Below are positions 13,077 to 21,906 of a DNA stretch of 34,439 bases, piece after piece. The stretch comes from a virus. Location: positions 1 through 34,439 of the IMG/VR virus record IMGVR_UViG_3300032087_002527; one strand, written 5' to 3'. The position numbers and the translations under genes are program-made. Below the pieces are notes generated by a model, which saw only the letters and a list, made by a program, of their open reading frames with translations, was not told the origin of the DNA and did not search any database. How positions within the stretch are numbered: the first letter of the stretch is position 1; each line of letters opens with the position of its first letter.

Positions 13077-15235
13077 TCTTTTTCGACTCCTTGCGGTTGC
13101 GGCGCTCCTTCAAAAGTCCGCAAAAATGCTGCGATGGGTTCTTTAAGTGCGGGATCTTCTGCGGCGATAGCGGTCAGTCGCCCGAAATGAGCGCCAATCC
13201 CATTAGGGTTTGTGACTGGCGTGGTCAGCCAGTTAATAAATTTTGGGCTGGTGATAAGTTTTGCTGAATACCTGCTGGTCAAACCACCAACTAGAAACGC
13301 GGATAAGGCGCCCGCACCCTGACCTGCCCCCATTTCGGCAAGCCCAGTGCCTGCTCCTGTCAGGGTGAGATAGGTGATTAACACTCGGCCTGTGTTTGAC
13401 GTATTAGCCAGTTTCTCCACACCCTTGAGGGAAGAGGCAACGTCCACAAGCGTGTCCAGCCCTTCGCGCATTTCGGCATACCTTTTGCCGCCAAAAAGCG
13501 CGTTTTTGGCTTCGGCTGACATCTTGCTCCAATTGGTCAGGAACGTGTTGACGGAGAACACTTCGCCCGTCGCGTCTTGCGCCCCTGGCCTTGCCAAGCC
13601 AATCTTTTCAAGAACGCTTGCTGCTACGGTGTCCCACTCTTCTGGCTCAAACTGATTGCGTAGGCGCTGCAAATTTGTGCCGCCATCACCCAAGCGGGAC
13701 ATGGCGAAGTTGTAGGCTTGCTCGTCAGTATCGAATTTGCCGATTTTGTTAAGTGTGACGCCCGCCGTGTTCATCCAGGCGCGAGTGTATCGATCAGCTA
13801 CCTCCAACGCCTTGCGCGCTTCTGGCCCTGCCAACTTTGCAACCGCGCTCATGTCTTCAGTCAAAGCGCCGTATACCTGCCGCATAGCAGCATTCTGTGA
13901 CCCGGTTGACCCAGCAAGCAAAGGCTCATCCAAGTCTTTACCGATTGCCGTCCTGATTTGTCGCAATGCACTGAACGGAATGGTGCCTGAGACAGCGGAC
14001 TCTGTGGCATCCATTTCGATTGTTTTTAGGGTATTGATCGCTTGACCGAGTGACCGCTGTAATGATCCAGGAGCTTCGTTGAGTTGGTTTTCAAGGCTTT
14101 CCCGCAACGCACGGACAGCGTCCAGCGCGACCGGCGCATCCTTGCCAATCAGATCGAATGCTTTTTCATAGGCGGCGTTTTGCCTAGCTTCAAATCGACC
14201 CGCAGCGTTGCTGGCGGCTGTTCTGATCACCGACCCTGCTTCCGCCTTCGACACAGGCGTGCCTATCTTTGCGACTGTGTTTTTTGCTGCTTGTGTAATC
14301 TGTTCGAGCACGCGCGTTGCTTGCTTCTGCACGACATCGCTGCTGAACGGTGAGGCTTCCAGCGCCTTCTCCAGAGTCCCAACGGTGATGCTTGACGATA
14401 CGGCGCCTGCGGGCGGATCAATGCGTAACGACCTAAACTTGTCAGCGAGCTGTTTGGCCTTTTGTGTGCCGCCACCCAAAGCGCGTTTTGTGCCTTCTGT
14501 CAAAAGTTCACCGCCCCGCTGGCCGACTGCTGACAGAAAAAATTCGGTGCCAGCGTCTACCGAACGATCAAGAACGCTGCGCGTATCAACGCGACCAAGG
14601 AAAATATTGCTGTATGTGTCAAACAATTCCCCAGCAACTGCACCGCCCGTTCCAGCGCCCACTGCTGCGCCGGTTGGCGAAGCCACAACGGCACCTGGCC
14701 CCGTTGCTAAACCACTTACTGCGCCGCCTATAGCCCCAAGGGTTGCGCCAGTACCAACAAAAAGCTCGCGGGTTACGCTGGCGATGTCCCCCGCCACATC
14801 AAACCCCGGCGGGTTGTATAGCGTAAGCCTGCCCGTGTCAGGGTTTGTGTAAATGAAGTTGTCGTCGTCATACGGCGCAGCATCGGGATAAAAACGCCTG
14901 ATATTGGCAAGCCGGTCCTCCGTTGGCGAACCACCGACCTGCGCCCTGACAAATGCGGGGGCGCCCGTGTCCTGGTCAATAAACTCTTTCGCCGCATCTG
15001 ATTGAAGATAGGCGTTTATGGCTTTTGCGCGATCAGCGTCACTCAGATTGCTGGGTAGCTCAATCGGCCGCGGAAAACCGGGCAGCATAAAGCTCATAAA
15101 CTCAGGCGAAACTTCAGCAGCGGGCGCAGGCGCTGTGTCAGGCGGGGGCGCCGTTTCAACAGGTGGCTCGGATGCAGCCACAACAGGGGCTTCACCGCCG
15201 ACCTCGTCAACGGTGTTGATCTGCTTTTCTGCCAT
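13073..15235 (-). CDS. Internal virion / DNA ejection protein, 720 aa
   Basis: A proline- and alanine-rich N-terminus (residues 15-45) is followed by a glycine-rich hydrophobic stretch at about 155-205 (GATLGAIGGAVSGLATGPGA) that could insert into a membrane. Long Ala-rich helical segments and a second small-residue hydrophobic part near 620-665 follow. The position, right before the tail fibre and after another long helical protein, is that of T7 gene 16. I see no lysozyme or transglycosylase motif such as T7 gp16 has. It probably leaves the virion with the DNA and helps form the channel through the envelope. Confidence 0.75.
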   Translation of the reverse strand: MAEKQINTVDEVGGEAPVVAASEPPVETAPPPDTAPAPAAEVSPEFMSFMLPGFPRPIELPSNLSDADRAKAINAYLQSDAAKEFIDQDTGAPAFVRAQVGGSPTEDRLANIRRFYPDAAPYDDDNFIYTNPDTGRLTLYNPPGFDVAGDIASVTRELFVGTGATLGAIGGAVSGLATGPGAVVASPTGAAVGAGTGGAVAGELFDTYSNIFLGRVDTRSVLDRSVDAGTEFFLSAVGQRGGELLTEGTKRALGGGTQKAKQLADKFRSLRIDPPAGAVSSSITVGTLEKALEASPFSSDVVQKQATRVLEQITQAAKNTVAKIGTPVSKAEAGSVIRTAASNAAGRFEARQNAAYEKAFDLIGKDAPVALDAVRALRESLENQLNEAPGSLQRSLGQAINTLKTIEMDATESAVSGTIPFSALRQIRTAIGKDLDEPLLAGSTGSQNAAMRQVYGALTEDMSAVAKLAGPEARKALEVADRYTRAWMNTAGVTLNKIGKFDTDEQAYNFAMSRLGDGGTNLQRLRNQFEPEEWDTVAASVLEKIGLARPGAQDATGEVFSVNTFLTNWSKMSAEAKNALFGGKRYAEMREGLDTLVDVASSLKGVEKLANTSNTGRVLITYLTLTGAGTGLAEMGAGQGAGALSAFLVGGLTSRYSAKLITSPKFINWLTTPVTNPNGIGAHFGRLTAIAAEDPALKEPIAAFLRTFEGAPQPQGVEKE

Positions 15236-15236
15236 T

Positions 15237-17342
15237 TTACTGGATTACCTTGCCGCTGGCGTCGATCCTGATGGGGGGCGGTGTGGTATCAGCCGCTGAT
15301 GGCGCAGTAGCCGGCGGCGAAACCGGACCCGCAGGCTGTGCAGCGCCTGCAGGAGTTGGCTGCTCGCCTGGCTGGACAACCGGCGCGGAAACTACGGGCT
15401 TTTTATCAACTAGGTCATAGACCACCTGCTCAACGGGTAGGCCGAACATCGTTGCAAGTTTTTTATAACGCTCTTGAAGATCGCGCTGTAAAGGCTTCTG
15501 CGACTCAAACAGCTTTTCCGCCGAATTTTTGAAATCAGCCCTTTGTTCTTTTGTAAGCCGTTCGCCCTCTAGCGCAGCATTATATCTTGCCCATAAGCGT
15601 TGGGGTATTGATCCCGTGTTTTGAGCCGTTGCGAACTCTGACTCTCTGACCACAGAACCGGGGTCGATCATTTTCATGTAAGCAAAAATCAAGCTGACAT
15701 CACCGGCCGGTGACACATTCTCTGCCGATGCTTTTACCTTGCCAAAGTTTTCCTCCAGCAATCTGTATCTTGAAGACCCCTTCTCAAACGCATCGCGCAA
15801 CCCCTTTGCTTGCTGGAACGCTTGCTGTGAATCGCCAGCGCCCATCATCTGCCGCTTCATCCTCGCGTCAGGCTCTACACCGAACTCTTGTCTGTAAAGG
15901 TTGACTTTTTCACGATATTCCCGAGTGAACTTGTTTTGTTTGTTGTCGTAGTCGCGAAATTTTTCCTTGTAATCTTCCTGTAAACTGGGCGTCAAAGCCT
16001 GTGCAACGCCGGGGCTGTTGAAAAGTTCACGCGCTGCGTTGACGTCTCCTTTAGCCAAATGCGTGTTCAAAACGGCTTCAAATAAATCTTCACGGCCAGC
16101 CTGCCGAGCGTTTTCTTCTTCTTCGGTATTTATAAACCTAGCCGCGCGTTCGTTGATCGACAGATCAAGCGTTTGGAGAGCCGCACTAAGCTGCCCCGGG
16201 TCGCGTGTTACGTCGGTAACCAACGCCCTGACGTCACCGCCAACTTTTCGGAGGGCGTCTTTGCGCCGCGCAGTCTGCTGGAGTTCTCCAATGTTGATCA
16301 TTTGTTTTGATCGCAGCTTCCGCAACTGAATACTCAGTTCCGCCTTGCTTTCTGCGGACCCGTCATGCGATTCAACCGCGTCGTTGATCATCTGCGTCGT
16401 ATCTTCCGTGAATTTGGTTGCTACATCTACATCAGCCATATCAGCGTTCACTTCCAAGTCGTTGACCATGCTTTTCAGTTGATCGTCAAAATCCAGCGCA
16501 ATCGATTCTCGCTGCACCTTTTGCTTTCGTTCTGCGTATTGGCGCGTGCGGTCTGTTGAGGTTTTTACCTCGCCATAAATCTTGTCCACATCACCAGGTG
16601 CTAAGTTTTGCCGCGCTGCGCTTACGACAGGGTCGGCAGATTTATTGGTGCGGAAACCTTCAAGCGTTTCCTCGGCGTCTGCGCCCTTGTTTATGGCGGA
16701 TATAAGGCTGCCCTTCGCCAAGTCCGCATAAAACTTCTGCCTGCGCTTTGCGTGTTCTTCTGGCCCCAAGTCGCGCAGCGCATTATCAATATTCAAAAGC
16801 GCAAGGTTCGCGACCTCTGCGCGGCTTTCCGGCGAGTTGGACGGGTTGGTCGCATAGATCAGTGCGTCATTTGTATCGGTATCAAGCAGCACAGTCCGTC
16901 GTTCTACGACACGCGCGTTGTTTGATTTTGAGAAATTGATTTGGTTACGCAAAGTAATTTGCGCGGCACGACTGCGAAAAGCATCGCGAGCAAGGCGGTT
17001 TGACAAACCCGACTTGAACGTCTCGACTTTGCGCCGAGCCATGTCCTGATACTTCTGTTCAGCCTGCTGCATATTTGGATTAGCCAAAAAATCCTGCTGC
17101 ATTTGCTGTAGCTCAATGTCCAGCTTCGCCGCTGCTGCTTGCGCCTCATTATCAGCGCCGACCTGCGCCTTTTTGAAACCAAACGCAGCAAGCTCCGCGC
17201 CGGCCTGCGCGAGCTGCTGACCAGACTCCGCGTATGCGCGTGCGGGTGCCGCCATTGCCGACGCGCTGATCTGTGCCGTCAGGAACTGACCCTGCCCCTG
17301 GCGTGGCCGCTGGAGCTGTGCTTCGTAAGTAGGAACCTTCAT
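15237..17342 (-). CDS. Internal virion protein, long helical, 701 aa
   Basis: Nearly the whole protein is predicted helical with charged, Gln-rich coiled-coil stretches (AAAAKLDIELQQMQQDFL, QKYQDMARRKVETFKSGL). It has an Ala-rich N-terminus and a proline-rich C-terminal 60 residues (PVVQPGEQPTPAGAAQPAG). It stands where T7 gene 15 stands, between the gene 14 and gene 16 analogues, and its size is close to that of gp15. A role in the inner core or ejected DNA-translocation machine is likely by position. The ATG overlaps the upstream stop (ATGA). Confidence 0.75.
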   Translation of the reverse strand: MKVPTYEAQLQRPRQGQGQFLTAQISASAMAAPARAYAESGQQLAQAGAELAAFGFKKAQVGADNEAQAAAAKLDIELQQMQQDFLANPNMQQAEQKYQDMARRKVETFKSGLSNRLARDAFRSRAAQITLRNQINFSKSNNARVVERRTVLLDTDTNDALIYATNPSNSPESRAEVANLALLNIDNALRDLGPEEHAKRRQKFYADLAKGSLISAINKGADAEETLEGFRTNKSADPVVSAARQNLAPGDVDKIYGEVKTSTDRTRQYAERKQKVQRESIALDFDDQLKSMVNDLEVNADMADVDVATKFTEDTTQMINDAVESHDGSAESKAELSIQLRKLRSKQMINIGELQQTARRKDALRKVGGDVRALVTDVTRDPGQLSAALQTLDLSINERAARFINTEEEENARQAGREDLFEAVLNTHLAKGDVNAARELFNSPGVAQALTPSLQEDYKEKFRDYDNKQNKFTREYREKVNLYRQEFGVEPDARMKRQMMGAGDSQQAFQQAKGLRDAFEKGSSRYRLLEENFGKVKASAENVSPAGDVSLIFAYMKMIDPGSVVRESEFATAQNTGSIPQRLWARYNAALEGERLTKEQRADFKNSAEKLFESQKPLQRDLQERYKKLATMFGLPVEQVVYDLVDKKPVVSAPVVQPGEQPTPAGAAQPAGPVSPPATAPSAADTTPPPIRIDASGKVIQ

Positions 17343-17869
17343 ACGATCTGGCTCGCCTGGTAGCCGCCTTTGACCAGCGTCGTCAGCGCACCGATCCTGG
17401 CGCTGCGTGCCTTGATGTCATAGGCAAGTTTCTGCTGACGCCCTTCGAGCAGCGCCACCTGACCGGCCAGACGCTGATTGACGCCCTGTTCGCGCAGCCG
17501 ACCGGCATCAGTCGCGGCCGTAAGGCGAATGGTTTGAATCTCTTCCTCGGCTTCGTTTGCGCTTTCTTTCAGCACCTCCAGCGGCGTGCCTGTGCTGGCG
17601 AGGGCGCCCGACTTGCGATACGCGGTGCCGGCACGCGCCTGTAGCTTGTCGAACTGCTTGCGGAACCGGACGACCTCCTGACCGCCGACGCGCTCGCGGA
17701 GCTTCGCCTCCTGGTCAGATACTCGCGCATTCCGATCGCGAATCTTTTTATTGTACTCCGCAGACTGCATGGCGGCTTTGCCTGCGGCCTTCATGCCTGC
17801 CGCCGTCTGCATCTGCCCGTAGGCACTGATCGCGGTGCCTGCTGCTAAAAGTGCAACTTCAACGCCCAT
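17339..17869 (-). CDS. T7 gp14-like internal virion protein, 176 aa
   Basis: A hydrophobic N-terminus (VALLAAGTAISAYGQMQTA) is followed by a long charged helix (EYNKKIRDRNARVSDQEAKLRERVGG) and the segment AGTAYRKSGALASTGTPLEVL. The latter is typical of small internal virion proteins next to the GNAT-like gene in T7-like virion modules. In T7 the counterpart is ejected first and sits in the outer membrane. The start at 17869 overlaps the preceding gene by 11 bases. Confidence 0.78.
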   Translation of the reverse strand: MGVEVALLAAGTAISAYGQMQTAAGMKAAGKAAMQSAEYNKKIRDRNARVSDQEAKLRERVGGQEVVRFRKQFDKLQARAGTAYRKSGALASTGTPLEVLKESANEAEEEIQTIRLTAATDAGRLREQGVNQRLAGQVALLEGRQQKLAYDIKARSARIGALTTLVKGGYQASQIV

Positions 17870-18305
17870 TTATCCAAGCCCACCTTTCGTAATCTAATTT
17901 GTTTGCGCCGTACTGACGCATGGTGCCTTCGTGTTCCATGCCGAGAAACTTGGCCCAGCGCGCCAGTTCCGGCCAGTCGCTACGCATCGCCGCCTGCACG
18001 CGCCACAGCCCCTGCTCTTCGGCAATACGCAGCAGCCCCTCACGGACGAGCTTCGCCACGCGGAGCTGATGCCGGCCAACCCGGCTGGCGCCCAGGAACC
18101 ACGCCTCGCCGACGCCCTCCCACAGCGGGAAGATGCCAGCGGCTGCTACCAGGTAGCCGTTGTCGATGCCTGTGAACGCCATGTCCTCATGCACCAGCGT
18201 TGGCATGAAGTTGCCGAACTCCGGGGCGGGACGGTTGCGGTCGTCGTTCAGATCAGCCTCAAGCAGCGCCTCGCCGTGCGCGATCTCGAACGGCACGATC
18301 CTCAC
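17859..18305 (-). CDS. GNAT-like protein, T7 gp13 analogue, 148 aa
   Basis: The fold looks like an acetyltransferase of the GNAT type (GYLVAAAGIFPLWEGVGEAWFLGAS, then a helix with RVAKLVREGLLRIAEEQGLWRVQA, then FLGMEHEGTMRQY). Such GNAT-like proteins take the place of gene 13 in T7-like virion operons and are needed for virion assembly. Whether they still acetylate anything is unclear. The usual acetyl-CoA loop (R/Q-x2-G-x-G/A) is not obvious. The GTG start at 18305 overlaps the upstream stop (GTGA). Confidence 0.78.
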   Translation of the reverse strand: MRIVPFEIAHGEALLEADLNDDRNRPAPEFGNFMPTLVHEDMAFTGIDNGYLVAAAGIFPLWEGVGEAWFLGASRVGRHQLRVAKLVREGLLRIAEEQGLWRVQAAMRSDWPELARWAKFLGMEHEGTMRQYGANKLDYERWAWINGR

Positions 18306-20776
18306 TGATCAAAAGTACTCAGCGTTGCGTAAACGGCCAGAATGTTCATCGGCAGCGGCTGATCCTGTCGGATCGTGAGCTGGCCGTCCGTGTCGTAGTT
18401 GCCGTTCAGCTCGATCTCCTTGTCGCCAGTGAACAGCGCAATCGGCGCGTCCATCGATGTCGCAGAGGATCGGAACGGTACGATGTCCAGGTTGCTGGCA
18501 TCGCGTCCGACCTTGAGGCCCACTGATCGGTAAAGCCGCACGGTCAGCTCGTTGATGCGTTTGATCTTGCCCTGGCTGGTGCCCATCGCGCTGCCGGCAT
18601 CTACGCGCAGCGTCCGCAGTGTCGAGTTGTAGGACAGCCCGGCGTGTGCCTTCGTGACGTACCGCTCTAGTGTGACCGCGCCGCTCGATACCGTCTTGTC
18701 CGGGTGAACCGAACCATCGCCCAGAATGCTGACAGTCTGACCCTCAAGATGATCCAGCCCCGTCAAAGACAACGTCGCCTGCGTCACCGTAGCGCCCGAG
18801 CTGTGAGCCGCGGCCGGGCCAACCACGCCACGCACGCAGCCCGTCAGGTCGTTGGTGCTTTTGCCGCTATAGGTAATGACCTCCGTGCCGATCTTGATTG
18901 CGCCTGACGTGGGAAACGAAGAGGCGTCCGCCAGCGTGATCGTCGTCTGGTCTGCGGCTTCGTCGCCAGCCAACGTACTGGTCACGCCTGTGAACGTCAG
19001 CGAGCTGTCTACGAAGATGGCGTTGTTGACATCGGTGCCGAAGTCGAAGTCCTTGATGAACTCAACATAGCGTTTGGTCGCGCCGTTCACTGTCCGCTTC
19101 ACGACGACCCAGACCTGATCCTCATCCAGATCGCCGGGGATAGTGGCGATGCTTTCCACGACCGCGTCACCCGTTCCGAACGCGCCGCCGATGATCTGAC
19201 GCGACCAGCCGATGACCTGCTCCTCGCGCTTGTAAGTCATGCAGGCAAGTTGCCCATCGCCACGACGGCCCCAAAGAATGCTGTCGGGTTCTTGCTGGTA
19301 TGCCAGCTCGTCCAGCCCGTTCTCGGTGATATGCTCGGAGATCAACGCGACGTCCGGTGCGATGTAGCCATCGACGTCGAAGTTAAATTGCAGCTCCAGC
19401 ACCTTACGCTTGGCACGCTGCACGAACAGCACCGCGTTGCCTGCCTGCATCGGCGCGATGTCTGCGGCACCGTGCGACGTCTGCTGTTTGATCTGTATGT
19501 TGGTTGGGGTGATCGCCTCGTCAGCTCCTGACGCGCGGACCACAAACTCGCCGCCCGATGTCCCGACGATCAGGTTGCGGGTTGATGCCAGGAACCGGAT
19601 GACGTTCACGGTGTTAGAACCGATCGTATACACCATACCGTCATCGGCGGCGGTCCCGCTCTCAAAGTTCTCGAAGTCGCCGCCTTGGCTAAAGAAGAGC
19701 GTCTGCGGCTGCTCTGACGTGCCGCCAAAAACTAACCTTTGTTCATAAAACGCAACCGCGCGCGGGTAGCCGGTCGTCGCGCTGAAAGCACCCAGCGACC
19801 ACTCGTCGGTCGCGACCAGCTTGCCCTCTAGCGTGTGACCTGTGTCCGCTGCCTCTGAGGTAAGATCCGCACCCGGCGCCAGTGTGATGACGCTGTCAGT
19901 AACGTCCACGACCAGATGGCCGTCAGTCGTATTGTTTGACGTCGAGCCGCTGATGACGATTGTCTGGCCGACCTTGAAGCCCTGGTTGATGAACGCGGCG
20001 GCTGTGTCTTCGATGCGGTCGTTATGCTCCAGCCCGGTCGCGTCCGGGTCGCCTTCGTGGAACGAGATCGTGGCAGCGGTGTAGCTCGGCAGGATTTCTG
20101 CGCGGCCGTCCTCCAGCTCTTGCGCCGTGCCGTCCACCACCGTCGCCGACGTGAACGACGTGATCTTCACAAAGCCGTCTTCGATCTTGACCAACCGGCC
20201 AACGTCGTCGCTGCTGAACAAGCTGGCGCTGGCCGTCAACCTGATCGTGCCGTCACGGCTGTCAGGCGTCAGCGTGGTGGTTGTCGTGTTCTGATCGAGA
20301 AACGGGCCGCGCTGTGTCGTCACCTCGGTAAACGTCCACGCGGTGTGACTGGTGCGCGTGATCTTGTAGATCGGGTGATTGGGCGAAACGACATACATAA
20401 CGTCTGCCGCCTGGGCAAACTTGAGGCCGTCGAGATCCGACGCGGTGTAGACCGTCGTCACCTCGACCGGCGACCCGCTTGATGTCACCGCGCCACCGTC
20501 ACGATAGATGCGGAAGTACAGCGGCCCGAACTCCAGCACATACGCCTGCTCGACGTTGAACTCGAATGGGATTAGCCGCACAGCGTTGGAGCTGTTCTTG
20601 ACCTCGGACACAAAGCGCGTGCCAGGCCGGCGCATCAGCCCACCATGCGGCTGCACCAGAAAATTCTCAACTGTCTCGGCGCCGTTGTCATACTTCGAGA
20701 TATCCGTGCGCCCAAAAAGCTTGGGCGTGATCTCGCCGGCCGTGAAGTTGGCAAAGGCTGTGCTGACTTTTGGCAC
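18302..20776 (-). CDS. Tail tubular protein B (nozzle, T7 gp12-like), 824 aa
   Basis: The start motif is typical of this family: FTAGEITPKLFGRTDISKYDN, then an ENFLVQPHGGLMRRPGTRFV segment at 37-56 and a VRLIPFEFNVEQAYVLEFG strand pair. The rest is a long beta-rich protein that forms the distal tail tube with a gated channel. A domain near residues 600-660 (FPTSGAIKIGTEVITYSGK) looks like an inserted small beta module. It directly follows tail tubular A in transcription, as in T7. The start is GTG at 20776, right after the preceding stop. Confidence 0.9.
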   Translation of the reverse strand: MPKVSTAFANFTAGEITPKLFGRTDISKYDNGAETVENFLVQPHGGLMRRPGTRFVSEVKNSSNAVRLIPFEFNVEQAYVLEFGPLYFRIYRDGGAVTSSGSPVEVTTVYTASDLDGLKFAQAADVMYVVSPNHPIYKITRTSHTAWTFTEVTTQRGPFLDQNTTTTTLTPDSRDGTIRLTASASLFSSDDVGRLVKIEDGFVKITSFTSATVVDGTAQELEDGRAEILPSYTAATISFHEGDPDATGLEHNDRIEDTAAAFINQGFKVGQTIVISGSTSNNTTDGHLVVDVTDSVITLAPGADLTSEAADTGHTLEGKLVATDEWSLGAFSATTGYPRAVAFYEQRLVFGGTSEQPQTLFFSQGGDFENFESGTAADDGMVYTIGSNTVNVIRFLASTRNLIVGTSGGEFVVRASGADEAITPTNIQIKQQTSHGAADIAPMQAGNAVLFVQRAKRKVLELQFNFDVDGYIAPDVALISEHITENGLDELAYQQEPDSILWGRRGDGQLACMTYKREEQVIGWSRQIIGGAFGTGDAVVESIATIPGDLDEDQVWVVVKRTVNGATKRYVEFIKDFDFGTDVNNAIFVDSSLTFTGVTSTLAGDEAADQTTITLADASSFPTSGAIKIGTEVITYSGKSTNDLTGCVRGVVGPAAAHSSGATVTQATLSLTGLDHLEGQTVSILGDGSVHPDKTVSSGAVTLERYVTKAHAGLSYNSTLRTLRVDAGSAMGTSQGKIKRINELTVRLYRSVGLKVGRDASNLDIVPFRSSATSMDAPIALFTGDKEIELNGNYDTDGQLTIRQDQPLPMNILAVYATLSTFDQ

Positions 20777-21367
20777 CTAGAACCTCGAAGAGATGAAGAC
20801 GTCGCTTTCGGTGTAGCTCGCGCGGTCAATGTTGACCGTGTTCGCCGGCGTGCCTTCGGTCGCATCCACAAAGCGCGCTTCTGACAACTTGCTGTCGTAG
20901 GTCGCCATCAGCATCTGCGAGAGGCTGGCGCTGTTCACCAGCGCAGAGGAAACGTCGGCCGCGAGGCGTGCCGCGATCGATTCAATCAGGAGCTGGTCGT
21001 ATTCGTTGGGGTCCGTGATGCGAGCCACATAAATCATCTTGAACGGTGTCGTGCTGCTGATGATCTTGCGACCCTCGACGCGGAATACCGTGTCGGGATC
21101 TTGCGGCCGTAGGACACGCAGGCAATAGGGATCGGTGGGAAGGGTGTGCTGATAGTCGAACTCGAACGCCGGGGTGTCGCTGTCGGCAGCGAGGCTGGTG
21201 CGTGTGACCAGGCAGTTCCACGGGTGAGCGCGCATGACGGCATCGCGGACAAACGCATATCGCTGATTGCATACGCGCGCAGCGCGGCTGTCTTCAGTCA
21301 GCGAGATGATGTTACTGGCGCCGATCATGTTCAGCGCGCTGTTACAGATGTCTACGTCTGATGCCAT
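20777..21367 (-). CDS. Tail tubular protein A (adaptor, T7 gp11-like), 196 aa
   Basis: The N-terminus (DICNSALNMIGASNIISLTEDSRAARVCNQRY) and the segment RDAVMRAHPWNCL match the gp11/gatekeeper family that forms a dodecameric ring under the portal. Further down, PFKMIYVARITDPNEYDQLLIESIAARLAADV is the usual helical part. It connects portal and nozzle and so is structural. The gene lies just beyond the terminator at 21381-21409 and immediately before the nozzle gene. Confidence 0.92.
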   Translation of the reverse strand: MASDVDICNSALNMIGASNIISLTEDSRAARVCNQRYAFVRDAVMRAHPWNCLVTRTSLAADSDTPAFEFDYQHTLPTDPYCLRVLRPQDPDTVFRVEGRKIISSTTPFKMIYVARITDPNEYDQLLIESIAARLAADVSSALVNSASLSQMLMATYDSKLSEARFVDATEGTPANTVNIDRASYTESDVFISSRF

Positions 21368-21380
21368 GTTGAATCCTTAG

Positions 21381-21409
21381 AAAAAGAGAGGGGGGACCGA
21401 AGCCCCCCC
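21381..21409 (-). terminator. Terminator between head and tail genes
   Basis: On the minus strand a G-run (complement of 21403-21409) pairs with a C-run (complement of 21390-21395) around a loop containing TTCGG, followed by CTCTC and five T (21385-21381). It follows the decoration-like gene and precedes tail tubular A. T7 also has its main late terminator just after the capsid gene, so partial termination here would favour head over tail protein output. Confidence 0.75.
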
Positions 21410-21415
21410 ACTCAA

Positions 21416-21892
21416 TTAGTCAACGACGTACATCATCATCAACTCGATGGTGCCGGTGCCAGCAGCACCGCCCATCGTAGCCGTGACGACAAACTCGTTG
21501 TCGATCACCGACTGGTCGAGATCGACTTCGGTGTTCGCCGAAAGGGCGAGCGTCGCGGCAACGTCAGTACGAGCAGCAGAGCTGGTCGAAGTTGCAGCAA
21601 GGTACTCGTCCGCGTCAGCGGCAACCGAAGAAGCCGAGCCATTGGTGTAGGCAGCGTGGCCCACCGATACGGTGGTGGAGCTGCCAAGAGCGTCGTTGTA
21701 CAGGTAGCCGCCGAGAACACGCGCGCCCTGGGGGAGCGAGAACATCTCGATGACGTCACCAGACGCAAGCGAGGACGCTTCGTAGACCGCGCGGGCCACA
21801 CGAACCGAACCGCCAAGCTGGTTAGCCTGTACGAACTCTTTCGGATCGTCCTGCGTGAGATCAGTGCGGACGTCAGAATAAACGGTAGCCAT
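21416..21892 (-). CDS. Head decoration-like protein, 158 aa
   Basis: The protein is beta-rich and small-residue-rich, with the pattern GDVIEMFSLPQGARVLGGYLY followed by Thr/Ser/Ala repeats and TVSVGHAAYTNGSAS. Such proteins are common directly after the major capsid gene in podophages and often decorate the capsid or form a minor head part. No firm family is assigned. It has a strong ribosome site (GGGAGG) about 8 bases before ATG 21892 and follows the capsid stop by a short gap, so it is made in quantity. Confidence 0.7.
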   Translation of the reverse strand: MATVYSDVRTDLTQDDPKEFVQANQLGGSVRVARAVYEASSLASGDVIEMFSLPQGARVLGGYLYNDALGSSTTVSVGHAAYTNGSASSVAADADEYLAATSTSSAARTDVAATLALSANTEVDLDQSVIDNEFVVTATMGGAAGTGTIELMMMYVVD

Positions 21893-21906
21893 TCTTCAAC
21901 CCTCCC